Positions 1 to 8,836 of a stretch of 8,872 bases of DNA are shown one piece after another. Position numbers and translations under genes: made by a program. Position 1 is the stretch's first letter. Every line of letters begins with the position of its first letter. The DNA comes from Anaerolineales bacterium (GTDB lineage Bacteria; Chloroflexota; Anaerolineae; Anaerolineales; DRMV01): contig WFVP01000320.1 in NCBI GenBank assembly GCA_015491595.1, positions 1 to 8,872 of the forward strand, written 5' to 3'. The notes beneath the pieces were generated by a model. That model worked only from the letters and a program-made list of their open reading frames with translations. It ran no database searches and was not told where the DNA came from.

Positions 1-1533
1 GTAATAGGTGCGTCGCTTGCCCATATCCGGGGTGATGCGCGCCCGCTCCAGGAAGAGGCTGGCCCGGCGGTTCTTCCACACGCTGTAGTTCTGCCCTTCG
101 TAGGCCTGGGATTCGTGCCAGAAGGGGTAGGGGTCGGGGTCGGGACTCCGGGTGAAGTCCAGGTCCACCAGGGCGGCCTCGTAATCCCGGGCTTCCAGGC
201 GCTGGATGAGCTCCTCGTAGGGCAGGGCTTCCAACGTGACCTGGACGCCCAACCGTTGCCAGGCCTTCTGGATGTCCTGGGCCATGCCGTGGTAGCGTTC
301 CGTATCGGGGTAGAGCAGGGTGAAGCGCAGGAGGGTATCCTCCTTGGCCCGGATGTTGTCCTCAGCCACGATGTACCCGGCCTCCCGGAGGAGTTTGTCC
401 GCCTGTTGGGGGTCGTAGGGGACTTTCGGGATATTCTCGTAGTAGGCCCAGGAATCGGGAAAGATGGGGCTGTGGGCCACGATGGCCTGCCCCTGGAGGT
501 GCTTCTGAATCAGCCGCTTCCGGTCCAGGGCCATGAGAAGGGCCTTGCGCACCTCCTCTTCGGTGAAGAAGGACAGGGTCGGCTCCCCCAGGTTGAGGTA
601 GATGAGGGTCAGCCGGGGGCGCCGGGCGGTGTAGAAGTTCAGGTTGGGGAGGCGCAGGGCCTCGGCCAGGATGTCCAGGGTGATTTCCGAAAGGCCCAGG
701 ACCTCTCCTTTTTCGTACGCGGTCAGGGCCGCCTGGGGCCTGGGATAGTAGCGGAAGACGATTTCGTCAATGTAGGGACGCCCCTGGTAGTAGTCCTCGT
801 AGGCCTTGAGCACCACGCCCTGGATGTTGCCTTCTTCCAGAAGGAGGTGGTCGAAGCGGTAGGGGCCGCATCCCACGGGTTCCATGTTGAGGGGATGGTC
901 CCGCATCTCCTCGGGCGGGATGTCCTGCCAGACGTGCTTGGGCAGGATGCCGAAGCTCAGGTAATCCAGGAAGGGGGCGAAGGGTTGGGGGAGCCGGAAC
1001 TGCAGGGTGTAGGGGTCCAGAACGACCACTTCCACCTGTTGCCACAGGGCCTTCCAGGTCTCAGGCACGGGGATGGCTTCTTCCTGCATGCGTTCGATGG
1101 TGAAGGCCACATCCTCGGCCGTCACGGGCTCGCCGTCGTGCCAGCGGGCGTCTTCCCGTAGGGCGAAGTTGTAGATTTTCGCGTCGGCGGAAATCCCCCA
1201 GCTGGTGGCCAGGTCCCCCTGGGGGATGCCCTGGGCGTTGAAGGTGAGCAACCGGCAGTACACCAGTCGGTTGAGGTCCCGGTCCGAGGGATTGTACTCT
1301 TCGAACAGGGGATTGAACCGGCCGGGTCGACCGATGAGGGCTTCGGTGTAGATGCCGCCCTCTCGGGGACCCTGGGGGGTGGCCTGTTCTTGCGGCGCGC
1401 TGGCCGGGACGCTTTCCCGACGCTGGGTCATCCACAGGACCAGCACCAGCAGCGTGACCAGGGCCGCCAGGGGCAGCAACCACCGCCCCAGACGCCCTGC
1501 GGGGCGACGGGGAGAGGGTTCTGGGGACGTCAT
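1..1533 (-). CDS. ABC transporter substrate-binding protein, family 5 (peptide/nickel type), 3' end cut by window edge
   Basis: Reading back from ATG at 1533 the frame stays open to position 1, giving 511 residues without a stop; family members are often 520-600 long, so probably only the C-terminal tail is missing. Family 5 solute-binding proteins capture oligopeptides, nickel chelates or sugars outside the membrane and deliver them to an ABC permease. Diagnostic stretches seen: 'YNFALREDARWHDGEPVTAE' (residues 121-140), 'VGCGPYRF' (220-227; the family usually has VGTGPY), 'ALLMALDRKRLI' (331-342), and near the end 'DPDPYPFWHESQ' followed by 'GQNYS', a typical C-lobe signature. Residues 17-36 are a hydrophobic segment behind an Arg-rich N-terminus. 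No lipobox Cys follows it, so it is either an uncleaved anchor or a signal peptide cut near the ASA at 44-46. The start lies 4 bases after the secG stop with only a weak SD, suggesting translational coupling. The ligand cannot be told. Family call firm; permease genes would be expected beyond the left edge. Confidence 0.9.
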   Translation of the reverse strand, partial: MTSPEPSPRRPAGRLGRWLLPLAALVTLLVLVLWMTQRRESVPASAPQEQATPQGPREGGIYTEALIGRPGRFNPLFEEYNPSDRDLNRLVYCRLLTFNAQGIPQGDLATSWGISADAKIYNFALREDARWHDGEPVTAEDVAFTIERMQEEAIPVPETWKALWQQVEVVVLDPYTLQFRLPQPFAPFLDYLSFGILPKHVWQDIPPEEMRDHPLNMEPVGCGPYRFDHLLLEEGNIQGVVLKAYEDYYQGRPYIDEIVFRYYPRPQAALTAYEKGEVLGLSEITLDILAEALRLPNLNFYTARRPRLTLIYLNLGEPTLSFFTEEEVRKALLMALDRKRLIQKHLQGQAIVAHSPIFPDSWAYYENIPKVPYDPQQADKLLREAGYIVAEDNIRAKEDTLLRFTLLYPDTERYHGMAQDIQKAWQRLGVQVTLEALPYEELIQRLEARDYEAALVDLDFTRSPDPDPYPFWHESQAYEGQNYSVWKNRRASLFLERARITPDMGKRRTYY

Positions 1534-1537
1534 GGGT

Positions 1538-1762
1538 TTAGCCAACCACGCGTGTGGTCAGGATGACGAGGATGAAGAAGAGCACGCTCAGGGCGATGGT
1601 GATTTGGAAGAGGGTCTTCTCCAAACCCCGGCGTGCGGTGATGAAGCCGCCGAAATCGCTTCCCGTCAGCCCGCCTAATCCCGCGTCCTTGCTTTGCAGA
1701 ATGACGCTTACCACCAGGGCAATGGACACCACAATCAGGGCCATGTAAAGGAAAGGTTCCAT
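1538..1762 (-). CDS. secG: SecG, preprotein translocase subunit
   Basis: Encodes a 74-residue membrane protein, the usual SecG size. SecG is the small non-essential subunit of the SecYEG channel and assists SecA-driven protein export. Two hydrophobic helices (about residues 4-22 and 51-69) flank a loop with 'QSKDAGLGGLTGSDFGGF' (23-40), the Gly-rich conserved SecG motif, followed by a basic 'ARRG'. The reading frame is open further upstream to an ATG at 1945, but that 61-residue extension is Pro/Arg-rich and unlike SecG. The ATG at 1762 is chosen because GAGGTGG sits 5 bases upstream and a near-consensus promoter lies just before it, so transcription would start inside the longer frame. It is the first gene of a unit with the solute-binding protein gene that starts 4 bases after its TAA. 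Confidence 0.93.
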   Translation of the reverse strand: MEPFLYMALIVVSIALVVSVILQSKDAGLGGLTGSDFGGFITARRGLEKTLFQITIALSVLFFILVILTTRVVG

Positions 1763-1767
1763 AACGT

Positions 1768-1774
1768 CCACCTC
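1768..1774 (-). promoter_or_regulatory. secG ribosome binding site
   Basis: GAGGTGG on the minus strand, ending 5 bases before the ATG at 1762. It fixes the short 74-residue secG start rather than the in-frame ATG at 1945. Confidence 0.8.
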
Positions 1775-1795
1775 GCAGGTCAGGATGCGGCGCAC

Positions 1796-1824
1796 ATTAT
1801 ACCGTGGCGGGCAGGGGAAGTCAA
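1796..1824 (-). promoter_or_regulatory. Near-consensus sigma-70 promoter of secG
   Basis: On the minus strand TTGACT (1824-1819) and a perfect TATAAT (1801-1796) are separated by exactly 17 bases. Transcription would begin around 1789-1790, giving a leader of about 27 bases to the secG ATG with its SD included. This is the strongest promoter match in the window and suggests high constitutive expression of secG and the following solute-binding protein gene. Confidence 0.85.
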
Positions 1825-1843
1825 AAGCCCCTGGGAGTGCTTG

Positions 1844-1870
1844 AAAAAGGCGGGGCGCTTTTGGCGTCCC
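1844..1870 (-). terminator. Probable intrinsic terminator downstream of the histidine kinase gene
   Basis: In the minus-strand RNA, GGGACGC (1870-1864) can pair with GCGCCCC (1858-1852) across a CAAAA loop, with one A/C mismatch, and TTTTT (1848-1844) follows three bases later. The position fits: about 130 bases after the kinase stop at 2002 and just upstream of the secG -35. The rest of the 239-base gap from 1763 to 2001 shows only a short GC-rich inverted repeat right after the kinase stop and no recognisable RNA gene. Confidence 0.45.
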
Positions 1871-2001
1871 ATCAGCATCAAGAGGACGACCCAAGCCTCG
1901 CGTAGGCCGAGCCGGGCCCCTGGACCGTTGGGAAGGGTAGGTCATGGGGCAGCGGGGCGGCCGTTGCCCTCACGGGGAAGGCCAGCCCGATGCGCCGGGC
2001 A

Positions 2002-5000
2002 TCACGGGGAGACCGAAGGGTGGGGTTCGGTTTTGGGTTGGCGGAGGGGGAGTTCGATAAAGAACCGAGAGCCTTGGTTCACCTGGCTTTCCACCCAAAT
2101 CACGCCATGATGCATTTCCACCACCGATTTGACGATGGCCAAGCCCAGTCCTTTGCCTCCCAGGCCCATGCGGCGCACGTTCTCCGCCTGGTAGAAGCGC
2201 TCGAACAGCCGCTCCCGGTCCGCAGGTTCGATGCCGATGCCTGTATCTTCGACCACGATAAGCACCCGGTCGTGGCCTTTGGGCATGACCCGCACCGTCA
2301 CCCGGCCGCCTTCCGGGGTGAACTTGATGGCGTTGTCCACCAGGTTTTGCAGGGCTCGTTGGAGCAGGCTCCGGTCGGCTTCCACGAAGGTGGGTGCATC
2401 GTCGTCGAACCAGGCCTCCAGGCGAATGCGTTTCTTCCGGGCCTGGATTTGGTGGGAACGGAGCACGGCCATGACCATGTCCCGGACGGGCAGGGACTCG
2501 AAATAGGGTTCCACCATGCCCCGGTCCATGCGGCTGAGCTCCAGGAGGTTATCCACCATGCTGGTCATCTGGTGCACGGCCATGAGGATGCTTTGCAGGT
2601 AATCCCGCTGCTTCTCCGTCAGCTGGGGGTTTTCCACCAGCATGGAGGCGTAGCCCTGGATGACGGACAGGGGCGAGCGGAGGTCGTGGCTGATGCCAGC
2701 CATGAAGTCCACGCGAGCCGCTTCCGCCTCCTTCAAAGGTGTGATGTCCCGCAAGATGCCGACCAGACCCACCTGGCGTCCCTCCACCCGAACCGGAGCC
2801 ACGGTGGCGAAGAACACCCGACCGTCAGGCGCCGTGATTTCCCGGGATTGGGGCGTATCCACGGCGGTGAGGAGCATCTCCATGAGCTCCTTTTGGGCGA
2901 AGGGTACCCGGAACTCCTGCAGGGGAAGGTGGGCGTCCTCGGGCCACCCCAGGAGGCGCCGGGCCGACAGGTTGGCCAGGGCCACCCGTAGGCTGTTGTC
3001 GGTCATGAAGATGGCATCGGGGGTGGACCACAGGATGGCTTCCAGACGCTGACGGTCCGTGACGGCCTGCGCGAACAGACGGGCGCTGGAGAGGGCCAGG
3101 CGAAGCAATTCGCTCAGGGCGCGGTAGTAGCGCAACGGCCCGTCCCATTGGGCCGGAGGATGTCGAAACAGTACGTAGAACACCCCCATGGGACGCTCCT
3201 GATGCCACAAGGGCAGGAGCAGCACTTGGGCCTGACGCAGTTCCGGGTCCTCCTGCCAGGGCGGCGGCAGGGGCAGGGTCCAGAGCTGGACCAGGGGTTC
3301 AATGCGGTAATCCTCGCGGGTCAGCCGGTGGAGCAGGAGTTCGTCCAGAGGCGCCAAGCGCACATGGCCGGCGCCCAGGCCGAAGAAGCGCTGGGGGGTG
3401 GTTTGTAAATCGCTGGGGCAGAAGTCGACCATCAGGGCCACCCGAGCCGCGGTGGCTTCGGGGAGGTGCAAAGCCCCCTCCAGCACCGGCAGGACCACGG
3501 TGTTCCAGTCCAGCGTGGCCACCAGGCGCTGTCCGACGTCCAGCAGCCGTTGGAGCTCCCCCAACCGGCGTTTGAGGCTCTGGCGCATGTCTTCGAAGGA
3601 CTTGCGCAGCAGATGCACCTCCGCCACGCCTCCGGGGGAGAGGGGATGGTCCAGGTCTCCTTGGGAGAGGCGCTGGGCCTCGCGCGAGAGCTCCCGGAGG
3701 GAGCGGGTGACCCAGGACAGCACCAGGAGCCCCATGAACATGATGGCGACCCAGGCGATGGCGCTCCAGGCCAGCAGGCTCTGGCCCAGTTGGCCCGCCA
3801 CCTGGTGCAGGTACGGCAGGGGGATGAGGATGAGCACGTTCCAGGAATAGCCGGGGATGGGGTGCAGGAAGCCGACGAACCACTGGCCCTGGGCCAGCTG
3901 GACCCATTGCAGGGCGGAGGAGGCCTCCTCGGCCGGAGAGGTCTCGAATTGGGGCAGCACTTCAAAGGTCAACATGTTCATGAAGCTGCGGTCTTCGGGT
4001 TCCAGGACCAGGAGGCCGCCGTCCACGTCCAACAGAAAGCCGCGACCGTGGAAGGTCTCCTTGATGTGGCGCAGGTCCCGCAACACGGGTTCCATGAGGG
4101 GGCTGCGGGCGAGCCATACCCGACCCAACAGGACCCGGTCGGGTTGATGGGCCACCCGGGCCATGAAGGTTATGTAGGAGGTCTCGGCGGGCGGGGTTTC
4201 CACCACCTCGGCGTAATTCAAGGTGGGGGTTTGGGCGAAGATATGAATCAGGCTCCGCTCACGCGGGCTCAAGCCGCGCGAAGGGACGCCCTTTTGGCGG
4301 GCTTCCCCCAGGAGCCGACCCTCTGTGTCTACCAGCATCAGATGATGGAAGACCCGGGAGCCTTCCAGGAAGGCGGCCAGCTGGGGAACGATGTCTTCGC
4401 CTTCGAGGGTTTCCCATTGGGGTCGCTGGGCCAGGGATTCCAGTTCCATTTGGGCGGATTCCACCAGATAGGTGACCTGGTAGTCCATGTCCTGGACGAT
4501 GCTGCTGAGCTGCTCCTGGATTTGGCGGCGGACCTGTTGTTCCACCATCTGGATGCCCATCAGGCCCAGGAAGGACCACAGCACCAGGCCCAGGGGCAGG
4601 GCGATGGTGAAGAACAGGTGATGGAGGGGCGGTTCCCAGCGCAGAGGCCGCCAGAGGGGCTGGTCGTATCCCGGGCCGAAGCGCCGTTGCCAGAGGACGT
4701 GGAAGAGGTTGAGCGCCCCGCCGCCCAGGAGGATCTCGACGAACCGCAGGGGGAGACGTTGAAAGAGCAGGGTGCGCCCCAGTTCCAGCAAGGTGCCCCA
4801 ACCGATGGCTAGGTCCATGGACCAAATCAAGTCGGCCAGAAGGAGGACAAAGACGGAAACCAGCCCGGTGAAGGCCGAGGCCATGAGGTAAATCAGGCGA
4901 TGGTTGGACCAGTACCGGTAGAGGGTGTAAGCGGTGAGCATCCAAATCAGGAGGAGGGTGCCGTATTCCAGAGGAAGGGAGAGGCGCTGTTCGTAAAGAA

Positions 5001-5316
5001 GGGCCGCGGCCAGGGCCAGGAGACCCGTGAAGCCCAGTCCCCAGAGCGGACGAAAGACGAACAGGGCCAGAAGACCCGCGGTGAAGAGGAGGGGGAACCA
5101 GGTCCACGAGCGGCCCAGAACGATGGGGAACAGGGGAATGGAGGTGCGCCATGCCAATCCCAGGGCGAGCAGGCCGATGAGGAGGACCAGACCTCGGAAG
5201 GCAGGGGTTTCCAGCGGGGGTACACGGCGTTTGCGCAAGAATCCCAGACTCCCCCCTATCAGTATCAGGACCCAGAGGAAGAGGGCTGCGAGTCCTTTAA
5301 GGCTGACGGGAACCAT
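2002..5316 (-). CDS. Large membrane sensor histidine kinase (multi-TM, Cache, HAMP, GAF, PAS, HisKA, HATPase)
   Basis: A 1104-residue protein. Residues 1-210 are strongly hydrophobic with about seven or eight likely membrane helices (for example 5-25, 41-58, 72-88, 92-108, 119-135, 141-165). A further helix at 231-254 leads into an extracytoplasmic region (about 255-510) that looks like a double Cache sensor; its end, 'HPIPGYSWNVLILIPLPYL', is typical of Cache domains. Then come TM 514-536, HAMP (about 537-590), GAF (about 597-745), PAS (about 755-860), HisKA with phospho-acceptor His877 in 'ISHDLRSPL', and HATPase with N-box 'NLVDNAIKF' (991-999), 'EDTGIGI' (1023-1029), 'LFERFYQ' (1037-1043) and 'GGKGLGLAI' (1053-1061). 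All catalytic boxes are intact, so an active kinase is expected. Ligand unknown. GGAG lies 10 bases before the ATG. The gene stands alone, bounded by terminators, and no response regulator is adjacent. The kinase call is firm; the function of the N-terminal membrane block is unassigned. Confidence 0.95.
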   Translation of the reverse strand: MVPVSLKGLAALFLWVLILIGGSLGFLRKRRVPPLETPAFRGLVLLIGLLALGLAWRTSIPLFPIVLGRSWTWFPLLFTAGLLALFVFRPLWGLGFTGLLALAAALLYEQRLSLPLEYGTLLLIWMLTAYTLYRYWSNHRLIYLMASAFTGLVSVFVLLLADLIWSMDLAIGWGTLLELGRTLLFQRLPLRFVEILLGGGALNLFHVLWQRRFGPGYDQPLWRPLRWEPPLHHLFFTIALPLGLVLWSFLGLMGIQMVEQQVRRQIQEQLSSIVQDMDYQVTYLVESAQMELESLAQRPQWETLEGEDIVPQLAAFLEGSRVFHHLMLVDTEGRLLGEARQKGVPSRGLSPRERSLIHIFAQTPTLNYAEVVETPPAETSYITFMARVAHQPDRVLLGRVWLARSPLMEPVLRDLRHIKETFHGRGFLLDVDGGLLVLEPEDRSFMNMLTFEVLPQFETSPAEEASSALQWVQLAQGQWFVGFLHPIPGYSWNVLILIPLPYLHQVAGQLGQSLLAWSAIAWVAIMFMGLLVLSWVTRSLRELSREAQRLSQGDLDHPLSPGGVAEVHLLRKSFEDMRQSLKRRLGELQRLLDVGQRLVATLDWNTVVLPVLEGALHLPEATAARVALMVDFCPSDLQTTPQRFFGLGAGHVRLAPLDELLLHRLTREDYRIEPLVQLWTLPLPPPWQEDPELRQAQVLLLPLWHQERPMGVFYVLFRHPPAQWDGPLRYYRALSELLRLALSSARLFAQAVTDRQRLEAILWSTPDAIFMTDNSLRVALANLSARRLLGWPEDAHLPLQEFRVPFAQKELMEMLLTAVDTPQSREITAPDGRVFFATVAPVRVEGRQVGLVGILRDITPLKEAEAARVDFMAGISHDLRSPLSVIQGYASMLVENPQLTEKQRDYLQSILMAVHQMTSMVDNLLELSRMDRGMVEPYFESLPVRDMVMAVLRSHQIQARKKRIRLEAWFDDDAPTFVEADRSLLQRALQNLVDNAIKFTPEGGRVTVRVMPKGHDRVLIVVEDTGIGIEPADRERLFERFYQAENVRRMGLGGKGLGLAIVKSVVEMHHGVIWVESQVNQGSRFFIELPLRQPKTEPHPSVSP

Positions 5317-5343
5317 GCGCCAATTGCTCCAGAATGTGTCTTT

Positions 5344-5372
5344 ATTTTACCAGAGATTGGTCCCTCGTTCCA
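5344..5372 (-). promoter_or_regulatory. Candidate promoter of the histidine kinase gene
   Basis: The minus strand carries an extended -10, TGG-TAAAAT (5352-5344), about 27 bases before the kinase ATG. At a 17-base spacing the -35 position holds TGGAAC (5372-5367), a poor match to TTGACA, so the extended TG may compensate. The -35 region lies inside a dyad (5364-5384). Confidence 0.5.
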
Positions 5373-5384
5373 TTCGGAAACGAG
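5364..5384 (-). repeat. 21-bp inverted repeat overlapping the kinase promoter
   Basis: On the minus strand CTCGTTtCC and GGAACGAG are complementary over 8 pairs with one bulged T and a 4-base GAAT centre. It lies between the gltA terminator stem and the candidate kinase -10, covering the -35 position. It could be an operator for a dimeric regulator or a second hairpin helping termination after gltA. Confidence 0.55.
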
Positions 5385-5428
5385 AAAGCACGTGGGCGAC
5401 GGGGTGCGGGAGCACCCCATCGCCCACG
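5378..5428 (-). terminator. Intrinsic terminator of the trxB-mdh-gltA operon
   Basis: In the minus-strand RNA a long GC-rich stem forms between 5428-5412 and 5407-5391: 9 pairs (CGTGGGCGA with TCGCCCACG), one mismatch, then 7 pairs (GGGGTGC with GCACCCC), closed by a 4-base loop TCCC. It begins 30 bases after the gltA stop. The run TTTCTCGTTT (5387-5378) follows within a few bases. The other strand has no T-run after the stem, so it acts on gltA transcripts, not on the kinase gene. Confidence 0.85.
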
Positions 5429-5458
5429 ACGTGCATGGAGGGAGGTGGGCCGATACGG

Positions 5459-6772
5459 TCAGGCGGTTGCGGTAGCCGCTTCCTGCACCATCTGTTGGAG
5501 GCGGGCTACCGTCAGGGACTTGGGGCGTTCGATGGGCAGCATCATGGCCCGGGCCCAGACACCGTGGGAGGTGATGCCCAGGGCCCGCCCAATGCCAAAG
5601 AGCACGGTGTAGAAAGTCGGTTCCACGCCAAAGTGGCGCTGGAGGACGCCGCTGATGGCGTCCACGTTGGGCCAGGGGTTCGCGGCCTTGCCGTGTTCCT
5701 GGAGTACTTTGGGAATGACCTTGTAAGCGATCTGCACCAGACGGAAGTACTCGTCATCCGGCAGGTACTTCTCACCGAACTCGTAGAACGCAGTGTAGCG
5801 GGGGTCCGTGGCCCGGAGCACGGCGTGACCGTAGCCGGGGATGACCTGGCCCGCGTTCAGGGTGTCCCAGGCGAACTGGGTGAGTTGCTCCTCGGTGGGC
5901 ACACCGCCGAAGCGCTGATAGGCCGCTTCCAGCCACTTCAGCGCGTTCTGGTTCGCCAGGCCGTGGAGCGGACCGGCCAGGGCGTTCATGGCCGCGGAGA
6001 AGGCGTAATACAGGTCCGAGAGGGTCGAACCTACCAGGTGCGCGGTGTGCGCGCTGGCGTTGCCCAGTTCATGGTCCGAGTGGAGGATGAAGTAGAGTCG
6101 AGAGAGGTCGTAGTACCGGGGGTCGTTAATGCCCATCATGTGGGCGAAGTTGGCGCCCCAGTCCAGGTTGGGGTCGGGCGCGATGTAGGTGCCGTCGCCG
6201 TACAGGTAGCGGTAAATGAACGCGGCCACCACAGGCAGTCGGGCCGTGAGGGCCAGGGCGTCTTCCAGCGCGGCCTCCCAGTGCTGGTCGCGAGGCAGGC
6301 CTTCCTTGTAGCGCTTGGTGAACACGCTCTCCTTCTGCAAGGCCAGCACGGCCATGGAGAACAGGGTCATGGGATGGGTGTCCTTGGGCATGCTCTCGAT
6401 GGTGCGCTTCACCCATTCGGGCAGGTTCATGTGGGTCTTCCAGGCCTCTTCCACGCTCAGGGCCTCTTCCTCCGTGGGCAGGTCGCCCGTCAGGAGCAAC
6501 CAGTACAGGCCACCCACGTAGGGCATGGCCCCGTCCTTGGGTTTGGGGAGCTGAGCCAAAATTTCAGGGATGGTGTATCCACGGAAATGGATGCCTTTGT
6601 ACGGGTCTACGTAGGAGATATCCGAAACCAGGACCTTCAAGCCCCGCATGCCGCGGAAGATTTGGTTGATGTGAACCTGGTCGATAACCGCATCCCCGTG
6701 CTCCGCGCGCAGGGCTTTGATGGCCTCCCGCCATGCGGGAATCTTTTGCGCAAGGCGCTCTCGCAACAACAT
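5459..6772 (-). CDS. gltA: Citrate synthase, eukaryotic/mitochondrial-like type
   Basis: Condenses oxaloacetate with acetyl-CoA to citrate, the entry step of the TCA cycle; cytoplasmic. The 437-residue length and sequence follow mitochondrial citrate synthases from end to end rather than the E. coli or Bacillus enzymes: an N-terminus with 'KIPAWREAIKALRAEHG' (10-26), 'GMRGLKVLV' (41-49), 'FRGYTIPE' (63-70), 'DPNLDWGANFAHMMG' (200-214) and 'HSDHELGNASAHT' (231-243). The catalytic triad is visible as His270 (GPLHGLANQ), His316 (PGYGHAVLR) and Asp371 (NPWPNVDA), matching pig His274, His320 and Asp375. The residue two after Asp371 is Ile where the animal enzyme has His. A perfect AGGAGG ends 6 bases before the ATG. 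It is the last gene of the trxB-mdh-gltA operon, directly after malate dehydrogenase, which supplies oxaloacetate. Bacterial enzymes of this class are known from Geobacteraceae. The symbol is by function only. Confidence 0.96.
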   Translation of the reverse strand: MLLRERLAQKIPAWREAIKALRAEHGDAVIDQVHINQIFRGMRGLKVLVSDISYVDPYKGIHFRGYTIPEILAQLPKPKDGAMPYVGGLYWLLLTGDLPTEEEALSVEEAWKTHMNLPEWVKRTIESMPKDTHPMTLFSMAVLALQKESVFTKRYKEGLPRDQHWEAALEDALALTARLPVVAAFIYRYLYGDGTYIAPDPNLDWGANFAHMMGINDPRYYDLSRLYFILHSDHELGNASAHTAHLVGSTLSDLYYAFSAAMNALAGPLHGLANQNALKWLEAAYQRFGGVPTEEQLTQFAWDTLNAGQVIPGYGHAVLRATDPRYTAFYEFGEKYLPDDEYFRLVQIAYKVIPKVLQEHGKAANPWPNVDAISGVLQRHFGVEPTFYTVLFGIGRALGITSHGVWARAMMLPIERPKSLTVARLQQMVQEAATATA

Positions 6773-6778
6773 CGTTCA

Positions 6779-6784
6779 CCTCCT
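6779..6784 (-). promoter_or_regulatory. gltA ribosome binding site
   Basis: A perfect AGGAGG on the minus strand, 6 bases before the ATG at 6772, within AGGAGGTGA. It supports this start and independent, efficient translation of gltA. Confidence 0.85.
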
Positions 6785-6792
6785 GGGGAGTG

Positions 6793-6827
6793 ATAAACCA
6801 TCGGCCCCCCGAAGGGGAGGCCGATGG
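6793..6827 (-). terminator. Intercistronic hairpin between mdh and gltA (attenuator or RNA-stability element)
   Basis: In the minus-strand RNA CCATCGGCC (6827-6819) pairs perfectly with GGCCGATGG (6806-6798). Inside, CCCC and GGGG continue the stem past one bulged base and can close on a UUCG-type loop. Only a short TTTAT follows (6797-6793), so full termination is doubtful. It starts 9 bases after the mdh stop and ends 13 bases before the gltA SD. Partial termination, or protection of the upstream mRNA end after cleavage, are the likely roles. Confidence 0.6.
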
Positions 6828-6836
6828 GGAAACGTT

Positions 6837-8791
<1,955 letters not shown>

Positions 8792-8827
8792 CGTTCCCTC
8801 TCCTGCGTTATAGTTTCACACCTCGCT

Positions 8828-8836
8828 ATTCTATCA
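8828..8836 (-). promoter_or_regulatory. Candidate extended -10 promoter of the trxB-mdh-gltA operon
   Basis: The minus strand reads TGA-TAGAAT, an extended -10 with 5 of 6 matches to TATAAT, 36 bases before the trxB ATG. No clear TTGACA-like -35 is visible at 16-18 bases, as tolerated by extended -10 promoters. A second TATAAC lies 15 bases before the ATG but would start transcription inside the SD. The rest of the upstream stretch to 8872 is GC-rich and shows nothing I recognise. Confidence 0.5.

Noticed and set aside
115..1161. Long plus-strand open frame (348 codons) opposite the solute-binding protein gene
   Set aside because: Its product is Gly/Val/Gln/His-rich low-complexity sequence, as expected from the complement of a GC-rich gene, while the minus frame gives a clear family 5 binding protein.
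1763..1945. In-frame N-terminal extension of secG to an ATG at 1945
   Set aside because: It would cover the secG promoter and candidate terminator, has no SecG-like sequence, and SecG proteins normally begin at the first helix as with the ATG at 1762.
1871..2001. Possible small RNA (SRP RNA or RNase P-like) between the kinase and secG
   Set aside because: I looked on both strands for the conserved SRP and RNase P core motifs and did not find them; only short GC-rich repeats are present.
3466..4812. Plus-strand open frame of 448 codons opposite the histidine kinase
   Set aside because: Composition is typical of an antisense shadow (Gln, Gly, His and Glu repeats) and no domain is recognisable; the minus strand carries a full kinase.
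5027..6793. Plus-strand open frame of 588 codons across the kinase start and citrate synthase
   Set aside because: It runs through two promoters and a terminator of the minus strand and encodes no recognisable family; it is the complement of gltA.
8802..8815. TATAAC as the -10 of the trxB promoter
   Set aside because: Transcription would begin inside the Shine-Dalgarno sequence and leave almost no leader, so the upstream TGATAGAAT is preferred.
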